Shown here in pieces: positions 23,475 through 32,455 of a DNA stretch of 32,455 nucleotides. Position 1 is the first letter of the stretch; each line of letters begins with the position of its first letter. The stretch covers positions 1 to 32,455 of the forward strand of contig JAUXXD010000094.1 of the NCBI GenBank assembly GCA_030681265.1, in the 5' to 3' direction. The position numbers and the translations under genes were made by a program. The notes beneath the pieces are model-generated. The model was not told where the DNA came from. It did no database searches and worked only from the letters and a program-made list of their open reading frames with translations. The stretch is from Candidatus Didemnitutus sp. (lineage in GTDB: Bacteria > Verrucomicrobiota > Verrucomicrobiia > Opitutales > Opitutaceae).

Positions 23475-24500
23475 TCACGCGCTCGGCTGGAAATCGAAAT
23501 GAATCATCCGACCTGTCGGGAAGAAGCGCGCTTCGAGGCGACGGATTGTTTCCGTCGTCAACTGTGGATCGAAGTGATGCGCGTCCGCATAAGCGCGCGC
23601 CTTGTTCAGCTCCGTCATCACGATGCCCTGCGCGAAGCCTTGGTATTGCGCAAAACTTTTCGTGACGGATGCGTGCAGGATCGCGACGCCTTCGGATTCA
23701 AGCGCCTCAATGACTTCCAGGATGCGATTGAATTCCGTCTGCATCGGCGCAATTTCCATTTTCTCCAGCTCAGTCGTCCAGTGGCGGTAACTCGCGGTCG
23801 GGATGCGAGGCAGGGCGGCGCGCGGGAAATGCGCTTTCTTCACGACTTGGTCGTGCACGTCGGCCAGGTTGTTGGCGAATTGGATGTCGTCTTCCAGCAA
23901 CGCGCCCGCGTCGATCGCCTTGTTGAGCAACTCGCGCGCGTTTTCGGAAATGCCCCGCGATGCGCGATCATAGGCGGTCGTCGCGCCGTTGCGCGCTTGT
24001 CCAAGTGCGCGGATGTAGTCGTTGAGCCTTCGCTCGAACCGCTCCAACCCGCGTTTCCAGTCCTCGATATTTTGCAACGTGGCGAGACTTTGGATGTAGG
24101 CCGCGTTGGTGGCGCGCATGTGATCTTCAAACTGATCCTCGGTCGATTGCCCGAGCTCTGTCCAGATTGTGGTCAACGCCTCGCACGACGCCTGCATCTT
24201 GCCCAACTCTGCGCGGGCCGCTTCCAATTCCTCCGCGACCGGTGACGAGCGTCGCGTCAGCACTTTGAGCCGGTCCATCGGCGAACGTTTTTCGAGGATG
24301 GCATTAACCATCGCTTCCTGTCCGGGAATGGCCTGTTCCAGCGCCTGTCGGCAAAGCCGCACGTAGGTTTCGTCGATGAGCTGTTGGCGCAGACCGGCCG
24401 GCAGTTCCTTAAAGGACTTGGCCGACAATGCATCGGGCGGCGAGGGCGCGGGATTGGAGGAAGGGGGAGAAGTGGGGGCCAACACGGCGGAAGCGGGCAA
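23475..24500 (-). CDS. Uncharacterised alpha-helical/coiled-coil protein
   Basis: Long ORF with charged helical composition (LERFERRLNDYIRALGQARNGATTAYDRASRGISENARELLNKAIDAGALLEDDIQFANNL). No family recognised. Start appears to be non-ATG (TTG at 24500 or a downstream GTG). Confidence 0.65.
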   Translation of the reverse strand: MPASAVLAPTSPPSSNPAPSPPDALSAKSFKELPAGLRQQLIDETYVRLCRQALEQAIPGQEAMVNAILEKRSPMDRLKVLTRRSSPVAEELEAARAELGKMQASCEALTTIWTELGQSTEDQFEDHMRATNAAYIQSLATLQNIEDWKRGLERFERRLNDYIRALGQARNGATTAYDRASRGISENARELLNKAIDAGALLEDDIQFANNLADVHDQVVKKAHFPRAALPRIPTASYRHWTTELEKMEIAPMQTEFNRILEVIEALESEGVAILHASVTKSFAQYQGFAQGIVMTELNKARAYADAHHFDPQLTTETIRRLEARFFPTGRMIHFDFQPSA

Positions 24501-24917
24501 CGGGTGCGAAAAAGGAAATTAGCCGCCAGAGCTAGCGGAGAAGCCCAAGAAAACCAACACCGGAGATTGCACGACGAAGCGCAATCCATAGGGCGGTTTA
24601 CCGAAGGAAGCGTTCCGGGCAATCCGGCACCCGCGCATACAGCACCGATTTCCGACGGGGGCTGCTGCCGAGGTCTTCGTGGTGGCATTGCGGCGGCGCA
24701 AGTTGGGCTTGCTGATTGAGGTGGGATAGACGGGGTTGTTTCAACTTTAGTCCATGCCTAACCAGCCTGCGAAAACCAAGCGACGGCAGTGCCTTGCCGA
24801 ACACGGGGCGGTGTTGGCAGCGACCCGCCGCCGCTCCCTTGAGAAACTGCGGATGACGTCATTTGCCCGCCCTGAGATATTGCGTGGCTGAAGACAGGAG
24901 CCCTCGGGCTCGCAGAT

Positions 24918-25700
24918 TCACCGGGGTGAATCCAGCAGGGATTTCAAATTTGGATAGGTAGAGAGATCGTCCACCGTCGCAGGAAGCTGTGCGATATACT
25001 CGGCCAACAACCGCCCCCCTTCGCCGCTGTAGTTTTTCACGAATGTTTCGAAATCAGGTCCGGCCCGATCATCTGCTCGATCGCTTAGTATCCGCCAATG
25101 GGCCTGTTTTAGCTTCGCGCGTGCGCAAACTCGCATGACGCCGGCGAGATTCATTTCAACAACATCGGCCGCGAACGCCACATGCAGAATTCGGCGTTGC
25201 TCATCTGAACTGATAAAGCGGGAAACGCTCAGCGAACGAACCCGCGTTGCGGTGACCAATGTCGCCGCGGTGTCGCCTGGGGTTTCAAGAAAGCCGTCCT
25301 CGGTGGGGCTCACGGCGCCAGTTCTCTCGCCCTCGACCAGGACCTCGCCGACACGAACCCAACTGCCGATAGGAATGTTGTCATTAATTGCCCCCGCAAC
25401 GCCGACGGTAAACAGATAGTTGAGTTTTTCCTGCGAGGTAAGGATGGCGATCGAGATAGCCGATTCAATCGGGCCCGCCTTCATGACGCAGGCTACGACA
25501 ACGTGACCCGCAATCGTGAAGCGATGGATCTTGGTGCCGCTCACCATGGTGACGGCCGCCGGCGAGTTGGCCGCTGCCTGGAGGGATTGCAGGTCAGATT
25601 CAAGTGCCACGCCGACCCCAATCGATGCGGCATTTGCGGTGAAAACACAGAGTCGAACGAGAAGAAATATTAATATAGTATGACTATGGCGAAATCGCAT
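24918..25700 (-). CDS. Exported MTA/SAH nucleosidase-like (phosphorylase superfamily) protein
   Basis: Signal peptide MRFRHSHTILIFLLVRLCVFTANA; VVACVMKAGPIESAISIAILTSQEKLNYLFTVGVAGAINDNIPIGSWVRVGEVL; VVEMNLAGVMRVCARAKLKQAHWRILSDRAD. Confidence 0.75.
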   Translation of the reverse strand: MRFRHSHTILIFLLVRLCVFTANAASIGVGVALESDLQSLQAAANSPAAVTMVSGTKIHRFTIAGHVVVACVMKAGPIESAISIAILTSQEKLNYLFTVGVAGAINDNIPIGSWVRVGEVLVEGERTGAVSPTEDGFLETPGDTAATLVTATRVRSLSVSRFISSDEQRRILHVAFAADVVEMNLAGVMRVCARAKLKQAHWRILSDRADDRAGPDFETFVKNYSGEGGRLLAEYIAQLPATVDDLSTYPNLKSLLDSPR

Positions 25701-26046
25701 TGATATTCGATTGACGAGAACGATGAAACAATATTGATGTCATGTAAATGAGTTACTCGCGGAAATCCTTTCTTCGGATTATGGCGATTGTCGGAATCGG
25801 CTTTATCGGTTTGGGCCGGACCGTCTGGGCGGCGGCGCATTCCGAGACCCGTTATGCGATTGAACCGCTAGCGGGGCGAAGCTACCCAGAGGGGTTTATT
25901 CGCTGGGCAAACTCAGTTACTTTCAGGTCGCCAGAGAGCGCAATCAGGGCCGTTAGGAATCCGCGTATTCGATATCGCATTACAAGCGTTTGATTTTCGC
26001 AGCCACTTGCTGTCACGACAAAAATAGTCGACTCAGCTGTCGCTGC

Positions 26047-26070
26047 CCGGACCCGGTTCGCTGGGTCCGG
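26047..26070 (+). other. Hairpin in the leader of the TPR gene
   Basis: ccggaccc-ggttcgct-gggtccgg: 8-bp perfect stem ending 20 nt before the ATG at 26091. Confidence 0.5.
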
Positions 26071-26090
26071 ATTAAATTTCTGGCAACGCC

Positions 26091-28295
26091 ATGGCCCATT
26101 ATAAGCAAATTGTCCGGCAGCAGGAAAGTCGCAAAGAGGGAGTCAAAGAACTCGCGGCGGCGGCCCGGTTAATTAGGCAGGGAGAAACGGCGCCTGCGCT
26201 TCGTGGTCTGGATCGACTGGCCGAGAAAGCGAAAACCGTTGAACTGAGGGGGAAGATTCTCGGTTTGGTGGGAGATGCGGCGATTCGACAAGGGGATTAC
26301 ACACGTGCTGCAAAAGCGTTTGAGGGCGCCGGGCAATTGGCGGAATACTCCATGAGATGGCTACGGGCTGCTCTTGGGCAATTGAGGGTTTTGTTTGCCG
26401 GGGGAAACATTGACCGAGCGGCTGAGTTTGCACTTGGCATGATTGATAGAGCGATTGAAAGTGAGCGTAAGGAACGCGAGCACTTGGCGAAGTGGAATGG
26501 AAGGGATGGCTTGGTCGTTTTGGAGCGCGTGCAGCGTCCGTCGGTGGTGGCGACACGCATCGCATCGGCATTCTTACGAGCTGGCGCACCTGAGATGGCC
26601 GCGACTTTTCTCCGGCGCGCCTTGGAGCTTCAGCCGAACGGTGCTACGCGTGCTCGTATCTTGTTGGCGAACTTGGCCTTTCGAAATAAAGATTACACTG
26701 CGGCGGAAAGGCACGCTAGTGAGGCGCTGGATATTGGGCGTTATGGTGCAAAGACACTCTCGGCTTGGGGTTTATTGCTGAATAGTCAGGCGCATTTGGG
26801 AATTCTCAGCCCCACGTGGACCGCCCTCTCCGGTCGATTGAAGTCGGCTCCAACGACGGTGCGTGCGCGCGCCGTGTTTGAGGCAATGAAGGCGCTGCGC
26901 TCCAGAGGAGATCTGCGATGGAGGGAGTATGCAAGCGAGTGGTCGTCTCTCCCGCAAAACCGAAGCACCAACACGCGAATTGCTGGGGAGATTGCCAAAA
27001 TAATGTTGGCTGACGCTGTTATCAATAAAGCACCCGTTGAAGAGCAATTAACCAAGGCGGTGCGACTGAAAGAGACGAAGGAAATAAGTCCGCGCGAATG
27101 GATGATCGCCACAAAGGTGGAGGTGAAAGCAGCGATAGCTCAAGGGCGCCCCGTCGACGTTGGGTTGCTGGTGAACCGAATCCGTGGTTTGGCTGCCAAG
27201 TCTGTCCCGCTGCAGATCTCGTTGAGGCACAGTCTTGCGAAGTTACTCTCTCGTTTGGGAGATCATGCCAGTGCCGAAACCTTGCTTCTCGGAAACCGGG
27301 CGCAGTTATCCGAGCGGGACAAGTTGTTTGCTCCAACCGCGTTTGCCTTGGCTCGCATCGAACGAATCAAGGGCCGGCGCGAAGTTGCAGCCTCCCATTA
27401 TTTGTCCGTATTCCGGTCGGATGCAGTGAGTCCGGCTAACCAAATTTCGGGACTTTGCGGATGGGCGGCGGCGATTGTTCCCGGACAATCGGATTCGAAT
27501 TCAACGGACGTTGCGCAGCGGGCCACCAAAGTAGTTGCCCAGATTTCCGACTACCGTAGTGCAATGCACGTTGCCTATTTGGCCGTAGGGAAGCCGGGGG
27601 TGTTCGCTAACTTGGGCAGACAAGCGATGGCGCGCGGAGAGAATCTTGCGTTGGCGGCTTTGGCGCGGGAGCCGTCGCGCCTGGAGACGTCCGCGATTCT
27701 GTATCGGCTTAGTCGCCGTCGTTACGACTACGGAAATTTCGACAAGATTGTGGCTCAATGGCGGGCAATGCCGGCGAATTCTCGCGAGTGGCTGCGCAGT
27801 GAAGCGTCCGACTATGCCGAATACCTTGGCTTGGTGTTTCGCGCGTATTGGCGATTGGATGAAAGGGAAGACGCGATCGCGCTTGCCGAAGGGGAGTTGA
27901 GCAGAAAACCGCTGTTGCCACTAGCCGCCGGCCAACTCGCGACTTTGCTGGGGCTGCGGTTAATCAGCACCGTTCGCAAAGGATATGCTTTCGAGCTTTT
28001 TGAAACGGCTGCGACGCAAGCGCCGCTCAATCCGATCACCGGATACGCGCACTACTGGTTGGCGGTGCGGGAATTTCGTCGGACGAACCAGGCCTCGGCG
28101 TTAAAGGCGATTCAGGCGTGCCGTCAGAGCCTCGGCCCGAAGCCGCAGCAGGGCTGGCAAGTTCGACTGGCTGCGGCAACCTATGTGTTAGAGTCATTAA
28201 TTGATCCCACCGCACTCGATCGCGCAGACGGGAAGCATTTGAAACACGGCGAGATGGCGACGGAGATCGTCAAAGCGGACCTGTCAATTTTGTGA
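26091..28295 (+). CDS. TPR-repeat protein, uncharacterised
   Basis: Repeated helical pairs such as LVGDAAIRQGDYTRAAKAFEGAGQL, ASAFLRAGAPEMAATFLRRALELQPNGATRARILLANLAFRNKDYTAAERHASEALDI. Confidence 0.75.
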   Translation: MAHYKQIVRQQESRKEGVKELAAAARLIRQGETAPALRGLDRLAEKAKTVELRGKILGLVGDAAIRQGDYTRAAKAFEGAGQLAEYSMRWLRAALGQLRVLFAGGNIDRAAEFALGMIDRAIESERKEREHLAKWNGRDGLVVLERVQRPSVVATRIASAFLRAGAPEMAATFLRRALELQPNGATRARILLANLAFRNKDYTAAERHASEALDIGRYGAKTLSAWGLLLNSQAHLGILSPTWTALSGRLKSAPTTVRARAVFEAMKALRSRGDLRWREYASEWSSLPQNRSTNTRIAGEIAKIMLADAVINKAPVEEQLTKAVRLKETKEISPREWMIATKVEVKAAIAQGRPVDVGLLVNRIRGLAAKSVPLQISLRHSLAKLLSRLGDHASAETLLLGNRAQLSERDKLFAPTAFALARIERIKGRREVAASHYLSVFRSDAVSPANQISGLCGWAAAIVPGQSDSNSTDVAQRATKVVAQISDYRSAMHVAYLAVGKPGVFANLGRQAMARGENLALAALAREPSRLETSAILYRLSRRRYDYGNFDKIVAQWRAMPANSREWLRSEASDYAEYLGLVFRAYWRLDEREDAIALAEGELSRKPLLPLAAGQLATLLGLRLISTVRKGYAFELFETAATQAPLNPITGYAHYWLAVREFRRTNQASALKAIQACRQSLGPKPQQGWQVRLAAATYVLESLIDPTALDRADGKHLKHGEMATEIVKADLSIL

Positions 28296-31200
28296 TGAAC
28301 ACTCTGGTCATGACCCGGATCCTAAAATTGCTTGGTGTAGTCTGGGGCATATCCGTGTCGGTAGTAGCGATCGGACAAGTCTACTTTCCGGTCAGCACAC
28401 CGCGATTCCAAACGGCCATTCATGTGGAGAGGACCAAGAATAGCGATGGAACCCATTCGTTGTCAGTTACGAATTCGTCAATGGGCAATCAAATCGCTCT
28501 GTCTGTTTTGGGCGGCGCGACTTCTGTCGAGGTTCCTGGACATGGGCTCTTCATTGAGCGCACCAATGGGGTCTCATTTCGCGCGGAAATGTTGCCTGCG
28601 TCGGGATGGAGGGTTTCGGGCTCTCGATTAATCCGACCTTCCGACGTGCCGACCATCGCGCGTTGGGCGTCCTCAACTCAAAATGGCGACACCGTGGACT
28701 TCGTGGTAAACTTTAGGGAGAAGCAGCCGCAGGGCCTAACCGTCGTTGGTGGTTACTTCGAGAAAGTTGAAGACAATCCCGCCGGCACTGTGACGGAAGC
28801 AGTATTTATCGGCGCCCATGTTATGTTGGCCGATCTCGATGTTGATAGCATGAACACGGGTTCAGTCACATTTGACTCGGAGTCCGACAAGGTCGAACAT
28901 CCCGAAATCGGAAGCGACAAGCCGGGGAAAATATTGGTTTTCCAAACCCGCGCAGACACGGATGGTGATGGAATAGAGGATTTTCGCCAGTTCACTCCGT
29001 GCGGAGCACAACCTTTTGCCGGCATGACACTCTTTCTGGACGGACTTCCCTCTGGCTCCAAAATGCGCTTTCTCTACAGCGGCTCGGACCCCGAAAAGAT
29101 CGTGAAAAAAACCGTCAACGGAGTTGATGTCTATGAACCCGCCCCGGGACACCTGCGAGTTTGGAACGTAAACAATGATAAGCCGCGCAATCCGACATCA
29201 TTCAACGCCATGGGAAACTACCTGCCGCCCAATGTCGCGTTCTCGCTCGATGACCTGCGCAAACGAGCGCGCAACGGCCCGGACAACCCCGGAGAAGGCC
29301 ATTTCATATTCTACATCGAACCAATTGCGATTAGCGAAAAACTGGCCGACCAAACGGTCACGGCACAGGTCCAGCTGCCAGGAGCCGCCGCCGATTGGAT
29401 AACGATTGATACCGTTGCGTTCACGGTGACTCAAATGAGCATCGCCGCCGACACTGATAGGGCTGGCAAAATCGATTTTGTCCGCGATCGAAAGGCTGCA
29501 GCGAAAACACCCTTTCGATTTTGGATTAATGATGATGATGACGACGGGGACGAAGCCAACCAGACCCTGCTCGGCGGCAACAGCGACGAGCCCGGCAAAC
29601 TGTCGGGGTGGTTCGAATTTGACGGACGCACGCCTGACCACGCCAAGACTGGCGTTGATGGTCGCTGCGACCTGATCGACCTCTTTCCTGTATACTTAGA
29701 TATAAAGCAGCTCTTGACGGTGCTGCCGCACACCACTGCGGGAAACACCTACAAACTAAAGCAGGGCGACTCCGGGCTAAATATTGTATATACCGATCTT
29801 GCCCGCGATCATGCGTTTGACTACCTGACCAAAGAAGACGCGGTTTATGGGACGGGAATGAACAGGCTTCCGCACCTTGCGGAAACCACGGCCATCACCG
29901 CCGAGGGTGCCCCGCTCAGTGTCACGTTCCTCGACAAGATCAAGAACGGCACGGACAAGGGCGTCATCTTGGTCGAAGGCACGAAGGCGACCGACAAACC
30001 GCTGCGCCTGGTCGTCGAGAAGGGTGGCGCGGTAATCGCGGAAATCTCGCTGAATATAAAGATCAGCGAAGTGGAGAAAATGTATCGTTGGGTGAACCTG
30101 CGCGGCGCGGCCGGCCAATCAGAGAAGCGTCCCACCAACACCAATGAGCCCGAGAATTACCCCGACAATCGCACGAATGGGAAAATGTTCATCTGGCTGC
30201 ACGGCTATAACGTGAACGAGCAGCAGTCCCGCGCTTGGAACGCGGAGGCCTTCAAGCGCCTATATCAATCCGGCTCACGGGCGATGTTTACGGCAGTCAC
30301 TTGGCACGGCGACCACAGCCAAATCCCGCTGATCGGCGTAGCGCCCGACTACTGGGAAAATATAACTCATGCCTTCAAGACCTCGGCCGTGTTGCCCGCC
30401 GCCGTCAGTGCGCTGCCCGGCTCATCCAAGATCATCGTCGGGCACAGCATGGGCAACGTAGTCGTCGCCAGCGCGATCAAAGACCACGGCTTGAGCGTTA
30501 CGAAATACTTTATGCTCAACGCCGCCGTGGCGCTGGAGGCGTTCGATACGAACGCGATGAGCATCGATGCCATGCGCCATCAAAATTGGGCCACATATGA
30601 TCCGCACCTGTGGGCCACGGAATGGTATCAACTGTTCCCCGGCGAAGGCCGCGCCGGTTTGACGTGGCGCAACCGGTTCGGAGACATCTCCAACGCGATC
30701 AACTTCTATTCCTCCGGCGAGGAGGTCTTGAACAACAATGACGCGGCCAGCGGCGGCACGCCCGGGCAGGTTCCGCCGATCGGTGGCGAGCGCGCTTGGG
30801 TGCTGCAAGAAATGGTCAAGGGCACGCGACATATATACGCGGTGCTCACCTTCGACAGTCAAGGCGGCTGGGGCTTTAACGGGCATTGGGACATATCGGA
30901 AACCACCACGACACACGGGCCGCACGGTGGCACAACCACGACTTATCGTCACCTGGACCCGACCGAGGCAAACGGGCTTACCAACGACGAGCTCAAGGCG
31001 CAGCCGTTCTTCCGCCGCTTCCAAAACACCGCCCTCCTCGGGGCGAACGGCAGCACCACGGCTAGCGAATACCTGGTGCGTGCCGACGCCCTCGGCACGG
31101 CGATTCCCGCGCTCTCGTTTCCCACCGGGAGAAATCCAATACCTCTCTTTGATCAGCAGGACAGAAACGTGAATCTGATGGACTTGAAAAATGGATGGCC

Positions 31201-31303
31201 GCGGTCGGCGGGACGCTGGCTCCACAGCGATGCCAAAAACGTTGCCTACCGCTACAATCATAAACTCTGGGAAAAGTGGGTGGATGATGGAGGACTTAGA
31301 TAA
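28295..31303 (+). CDS. Large exported protein with C-terminal lipase-like alpha/beta hydrolase domain
   Basis: Hydrophobic N-terminus (ILKLLGVVWGISVSVVAIGQVYF); DTDGDGIEDFRQF and RFWINDDDDDGDEANQ acidic loops; GKMFIWLHGYNVNEQQSRAWNAEAF ... SSKIIVGHSMGNVVVASAIKDHG (GHSMG elbow) ... GRWLHSDAKNVAY. ATG at 28295 overlaps the upstream TGA by 1 nt; GTG 28292 is an alternative start. Confidence 0.78.
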   Translation: MNTLVMTRILKLLGVVWGISVSVVAIGQVYFPVSTPRFQTAIHVERTKNSDGTHSLSVTNSSMGNQIALSVLGGATSVEVPGHGLFIERTNGVSFRAEMLPASGWRVSGSRLIRPSDVPTIARWASSTQNGDTVDFVVNFREKQPQGLTVVGGYFEKVEDNPAGTVTEAVFIGAHVMLADLDVDSMNTGSVTFDSESDKVEHPEIGSDKPGKILVFQTRADTDGDGIEDFRQFTPCGAQPFAGMTLFLDGLPSGSKMRFLYSGSDPEKIVKKTVNGVDVYEPAPGHLRVWNVNNDKPRNPTSFNAMGNYLPPNVAFSLDDLRKRARNGPDNPGEGHFIFYIEPIAISEKLADQTVTAQVQLPGAAADWITIDTVAFTVTQMSIAADTDRAGKIDFVRDRKAAAKTPFRFWINDDDDDGDEANQTLLGGNSDEPGKLSGWFEFDGRTPDHAKTGVDGRCDLIDLFPVYLDIKQLLTVLPHTTAGNTYKLKQGDSGLNIVYTDLARDHAFDYLTKEDAVYGTGMNRLPHLAETTAITAEGAPLSVTFLDKIKNGTDKGVILVEGTKATDKPLRLVVEKGGAVIAEISLNIKISEVEKMYRWVNLRGAAGQSEKRPTNTNEPENYPDNRTNGKMFIWLHGYNVNEQQSRAWNAEAFKRLYQSGSRAMFTAVTWHGDHSQIPLIGVAPDYWENITHAFKTSAVLPAAVSALPGSSKIIVGHSMGNVVVASAIKDHGLSVTKYFMLNAAVALEAFDTNAMSIDAMRHQNWATYDPHLWATEWYQLFPGEGRAGLTWRNRFGDISNAINFYSSGEEVLNNNDAASGGTPGQVPPIGGERAWVLQEMVKGTRHIYAVLTFDSQGGWGFNGHWDISETTTTHGPHGGTTTTYRHLDPTEANGLTNDELKAQPFFRRFQNTALLGANGSTTASEYLVRADALGTAIPALSFPTGRNPIPLFDQQDRNVNLMDLKNGWPRSAGRWLHSDAKNVAYRYNHKLWEKWVDDGGLR

Positions 31304-31307
31304 AAAC

Positions 31308-32306
31308 ATGAAAGCTATAGCATTAATAATCAGTTTAATTGCCACAGCAGCGTGGGCGCAACAGCCCGCGCCTGCGGCTCGTTATCCTGCGCAAATCACC
31401 TTCCGTGTCCTGACGGATGCGGATGCGCCCGTGCCAAATGTCGAAGTGACAACTAGCACATTCCTATATTGGCAACCCGGCGAAGGCTTTGGCCGCGACA
31501 TCTACGAAGAAAACAAAGGGCGAACCAACGACGAGGGACTGGCCACCATCAGTTTTACCAGCGAGCGCAGCGACTGCAATTATGGGATTTACGACGTCTC
31601 CGGCTACTACTCGACACGAAATTTAACATACAGGTTTACGGAGGTAAAAGCAGGACGCTGGGAGCCATGGAATCCAACGATTGAGGTGGTTTTAAAGCCG
31701 GTTCTTAAGCCCGTTGCTATGTATGCGCGAAAGATCGGGGGTGGTCGCCCATTTGAAATCCCCGCATTAAACAAACCCGCAGGCTTCGATTCGATGGTCG
31801 GCGACTGGATCGCTCCTTGGGGCAAGGGCAAGTCGTCCGACCTTATAATTACATTAAAAGAAGTGGTTCCATTCGTCGAAGGCACTAAGCCATTTAACTA
31901 CATCTTATCTATCTCCTTTCCTAACGAGCGCGACGGCATACAGCCGGTATTCGCAACGCCTCACAAAGGAAGCGATCTACTTTTGCCGCGCTATGCGCCA
32001 GAAGATGGCTACGCACCCATATTAGAAAAACAGATGGCGATCTTCGCCGAGGGGAAGCCCATGAAATTTGACACGCGCGAGGATCAAAACTACTTCTTCC
32101 GGGTGCGCACGGTGCTGGATGAGCAAGGTCGTATAAAGAGCGCTCTATACGGCAAAATATTAGGCGACATCAAGTTCGGCGTAAACCGTGTGCTCCGCTT
32201 CAACTACTATCTAAACCCAACGTCGTTGGATAGAAACATGGAGTTTGATCCAAAGAACAACCTGTTCACCGGTTTGCGCGGCTTAGAAGAGATCGAGGCA
32301 CCGTAA
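31308..32306 (+). CDS. Exported protein with Ig-like/carboxypeptidase-regulatory-like N-terminal region, uncharacterised
   Basis: Signal peptide MKAIALIISLIATAAWAQQPAPA; then ITFRVLTDADAPVPNVEVTTSTF...GRTNDEGLATISFTS (modular Ig-like pattern). Starts 4 nt after the upstream stop. Confidence 0.75.
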   Translation: MKAIALIISLIATAAWAQQPAPAARYPAQITFRVLTDADAPVPNVEVTTSTFLYWQPGEGFGRDIYEENKGRTNDEGLATISFTSERSDCNYGIYDVSGYYSTRNLTYRFTEVKAGRWEPWNPTIEVVLKPVLKPVAMYARKIGGGRPFEIPALNKPAGFDSMVGDWIAPWGKGKSSDLIITLKEVVPFVEGTKPFNYILSISFPNERDGIQPVFATPHKGSDLLLPRYAPEDGYAPILEKQMAIFAEGKPMKFDTREDQNYFFRVRTVLDEQGRIKSALYGKILGDIKFGVNRVLRFNYYLNPTSLDRNMEFDPKNNLFTGLRGLEEIEAP

Positions 32307-32344
32307 CGCGCGCGCAACGTCCCCAATCCCTCCGCAAGCGGTAT

Positions 32345-32455
32345 GATCCGGGGACATAGGTAACAGATAGTCCAAGGACATGGGTTACACTTTCAGGCTA
32401 TGGCCTGGAACGAAGTAACCCCAATGGAACAGAAGCATCGATTCATCAGTCTGGC
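32345..32455 (+). mobile_element. Left end of an IS481-like insertion sequence, truncated by the window edge
   Basis: Direct repeats ggacataggtaaca (32352-32365) and ggacatgggttaca (32376-32389), followed by an ORF MAWNEVTPMEQKHRFISLA... at 32400, resembling IS481-type transposase N-termini. Confidence 0.65.
32400..32455 (+). CDS. IS481-family-like transposase, N-terminal fragment
   Basis: ATG at 32400 reads MAWNEVTPMEQKHRFISLA and continues off the edge. Confidence 0.62.
   Translation, partial: MAWNEVTPMEQKHRFISL

Noticed and set aside
29530-29570. gatgatgatgacgacgggg microsatellite-like tract
   Set aside because: Encodes the in-frame acidic DDDDDGD loop of the large hydrolase; too short and non-uniform to be a phase-variable repeat.
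1-32455. CRISPR arrays, tRNA or rRNA genes
   Set aside because: No regularly spaced direct repeats and no recognised tRNA/rRNA sequence seen by eye; a tRNAscan/Infernal run would be decisive.

Overview
This is a high-GC bacterial chromosomal window. Gene content and style suggest Verrucomicrobiota, Opitutaceae-like, but that is inference. From about 1 to 23.2 kb it is mostly ordinary housekeeping and metabolic genes: CinA-like (partial), UvrC, SDR oxidoreductase, DUF4139/MuiA-like, HolA, PpnP, PurB, a PPi-PFK-like enzyme, an NRAMP-like transporter and CstA. It also carries a large secreted beta-helix protein and a stand-alone HNH endonuclease. The most interesting part is a tight collinear cluster at 5661-11044: esterase, ATP-grasp ligase, GCS2-type carboxylate-amine ligase, M29-type aminopeptidase and a second, apparently permuted ATP-grasp-like protein. 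A second esterase is divergently transcribed beside it. The cluster looks like a small peptide/amide biosynthesis and processing system. Other points of interest are a compact UvrC lacking the expected Fe-S cysteines, an exported MTAN-like nucleosidase with an altered active-site motif, and GTGG-headed REP-like palindromes. There is also a family of inverted 'CTCTGTGCCTCTGTGGTT' repeats. A less GC-rich right end (about 25.7-32.4 kb) carries a TPR / giant lipase-like hydrolase / secreted protein operon that abuts the left end of an IS481-like insertion sequence cut by the window edge. No rRNA, tRNA or CRISPR array was recognised.
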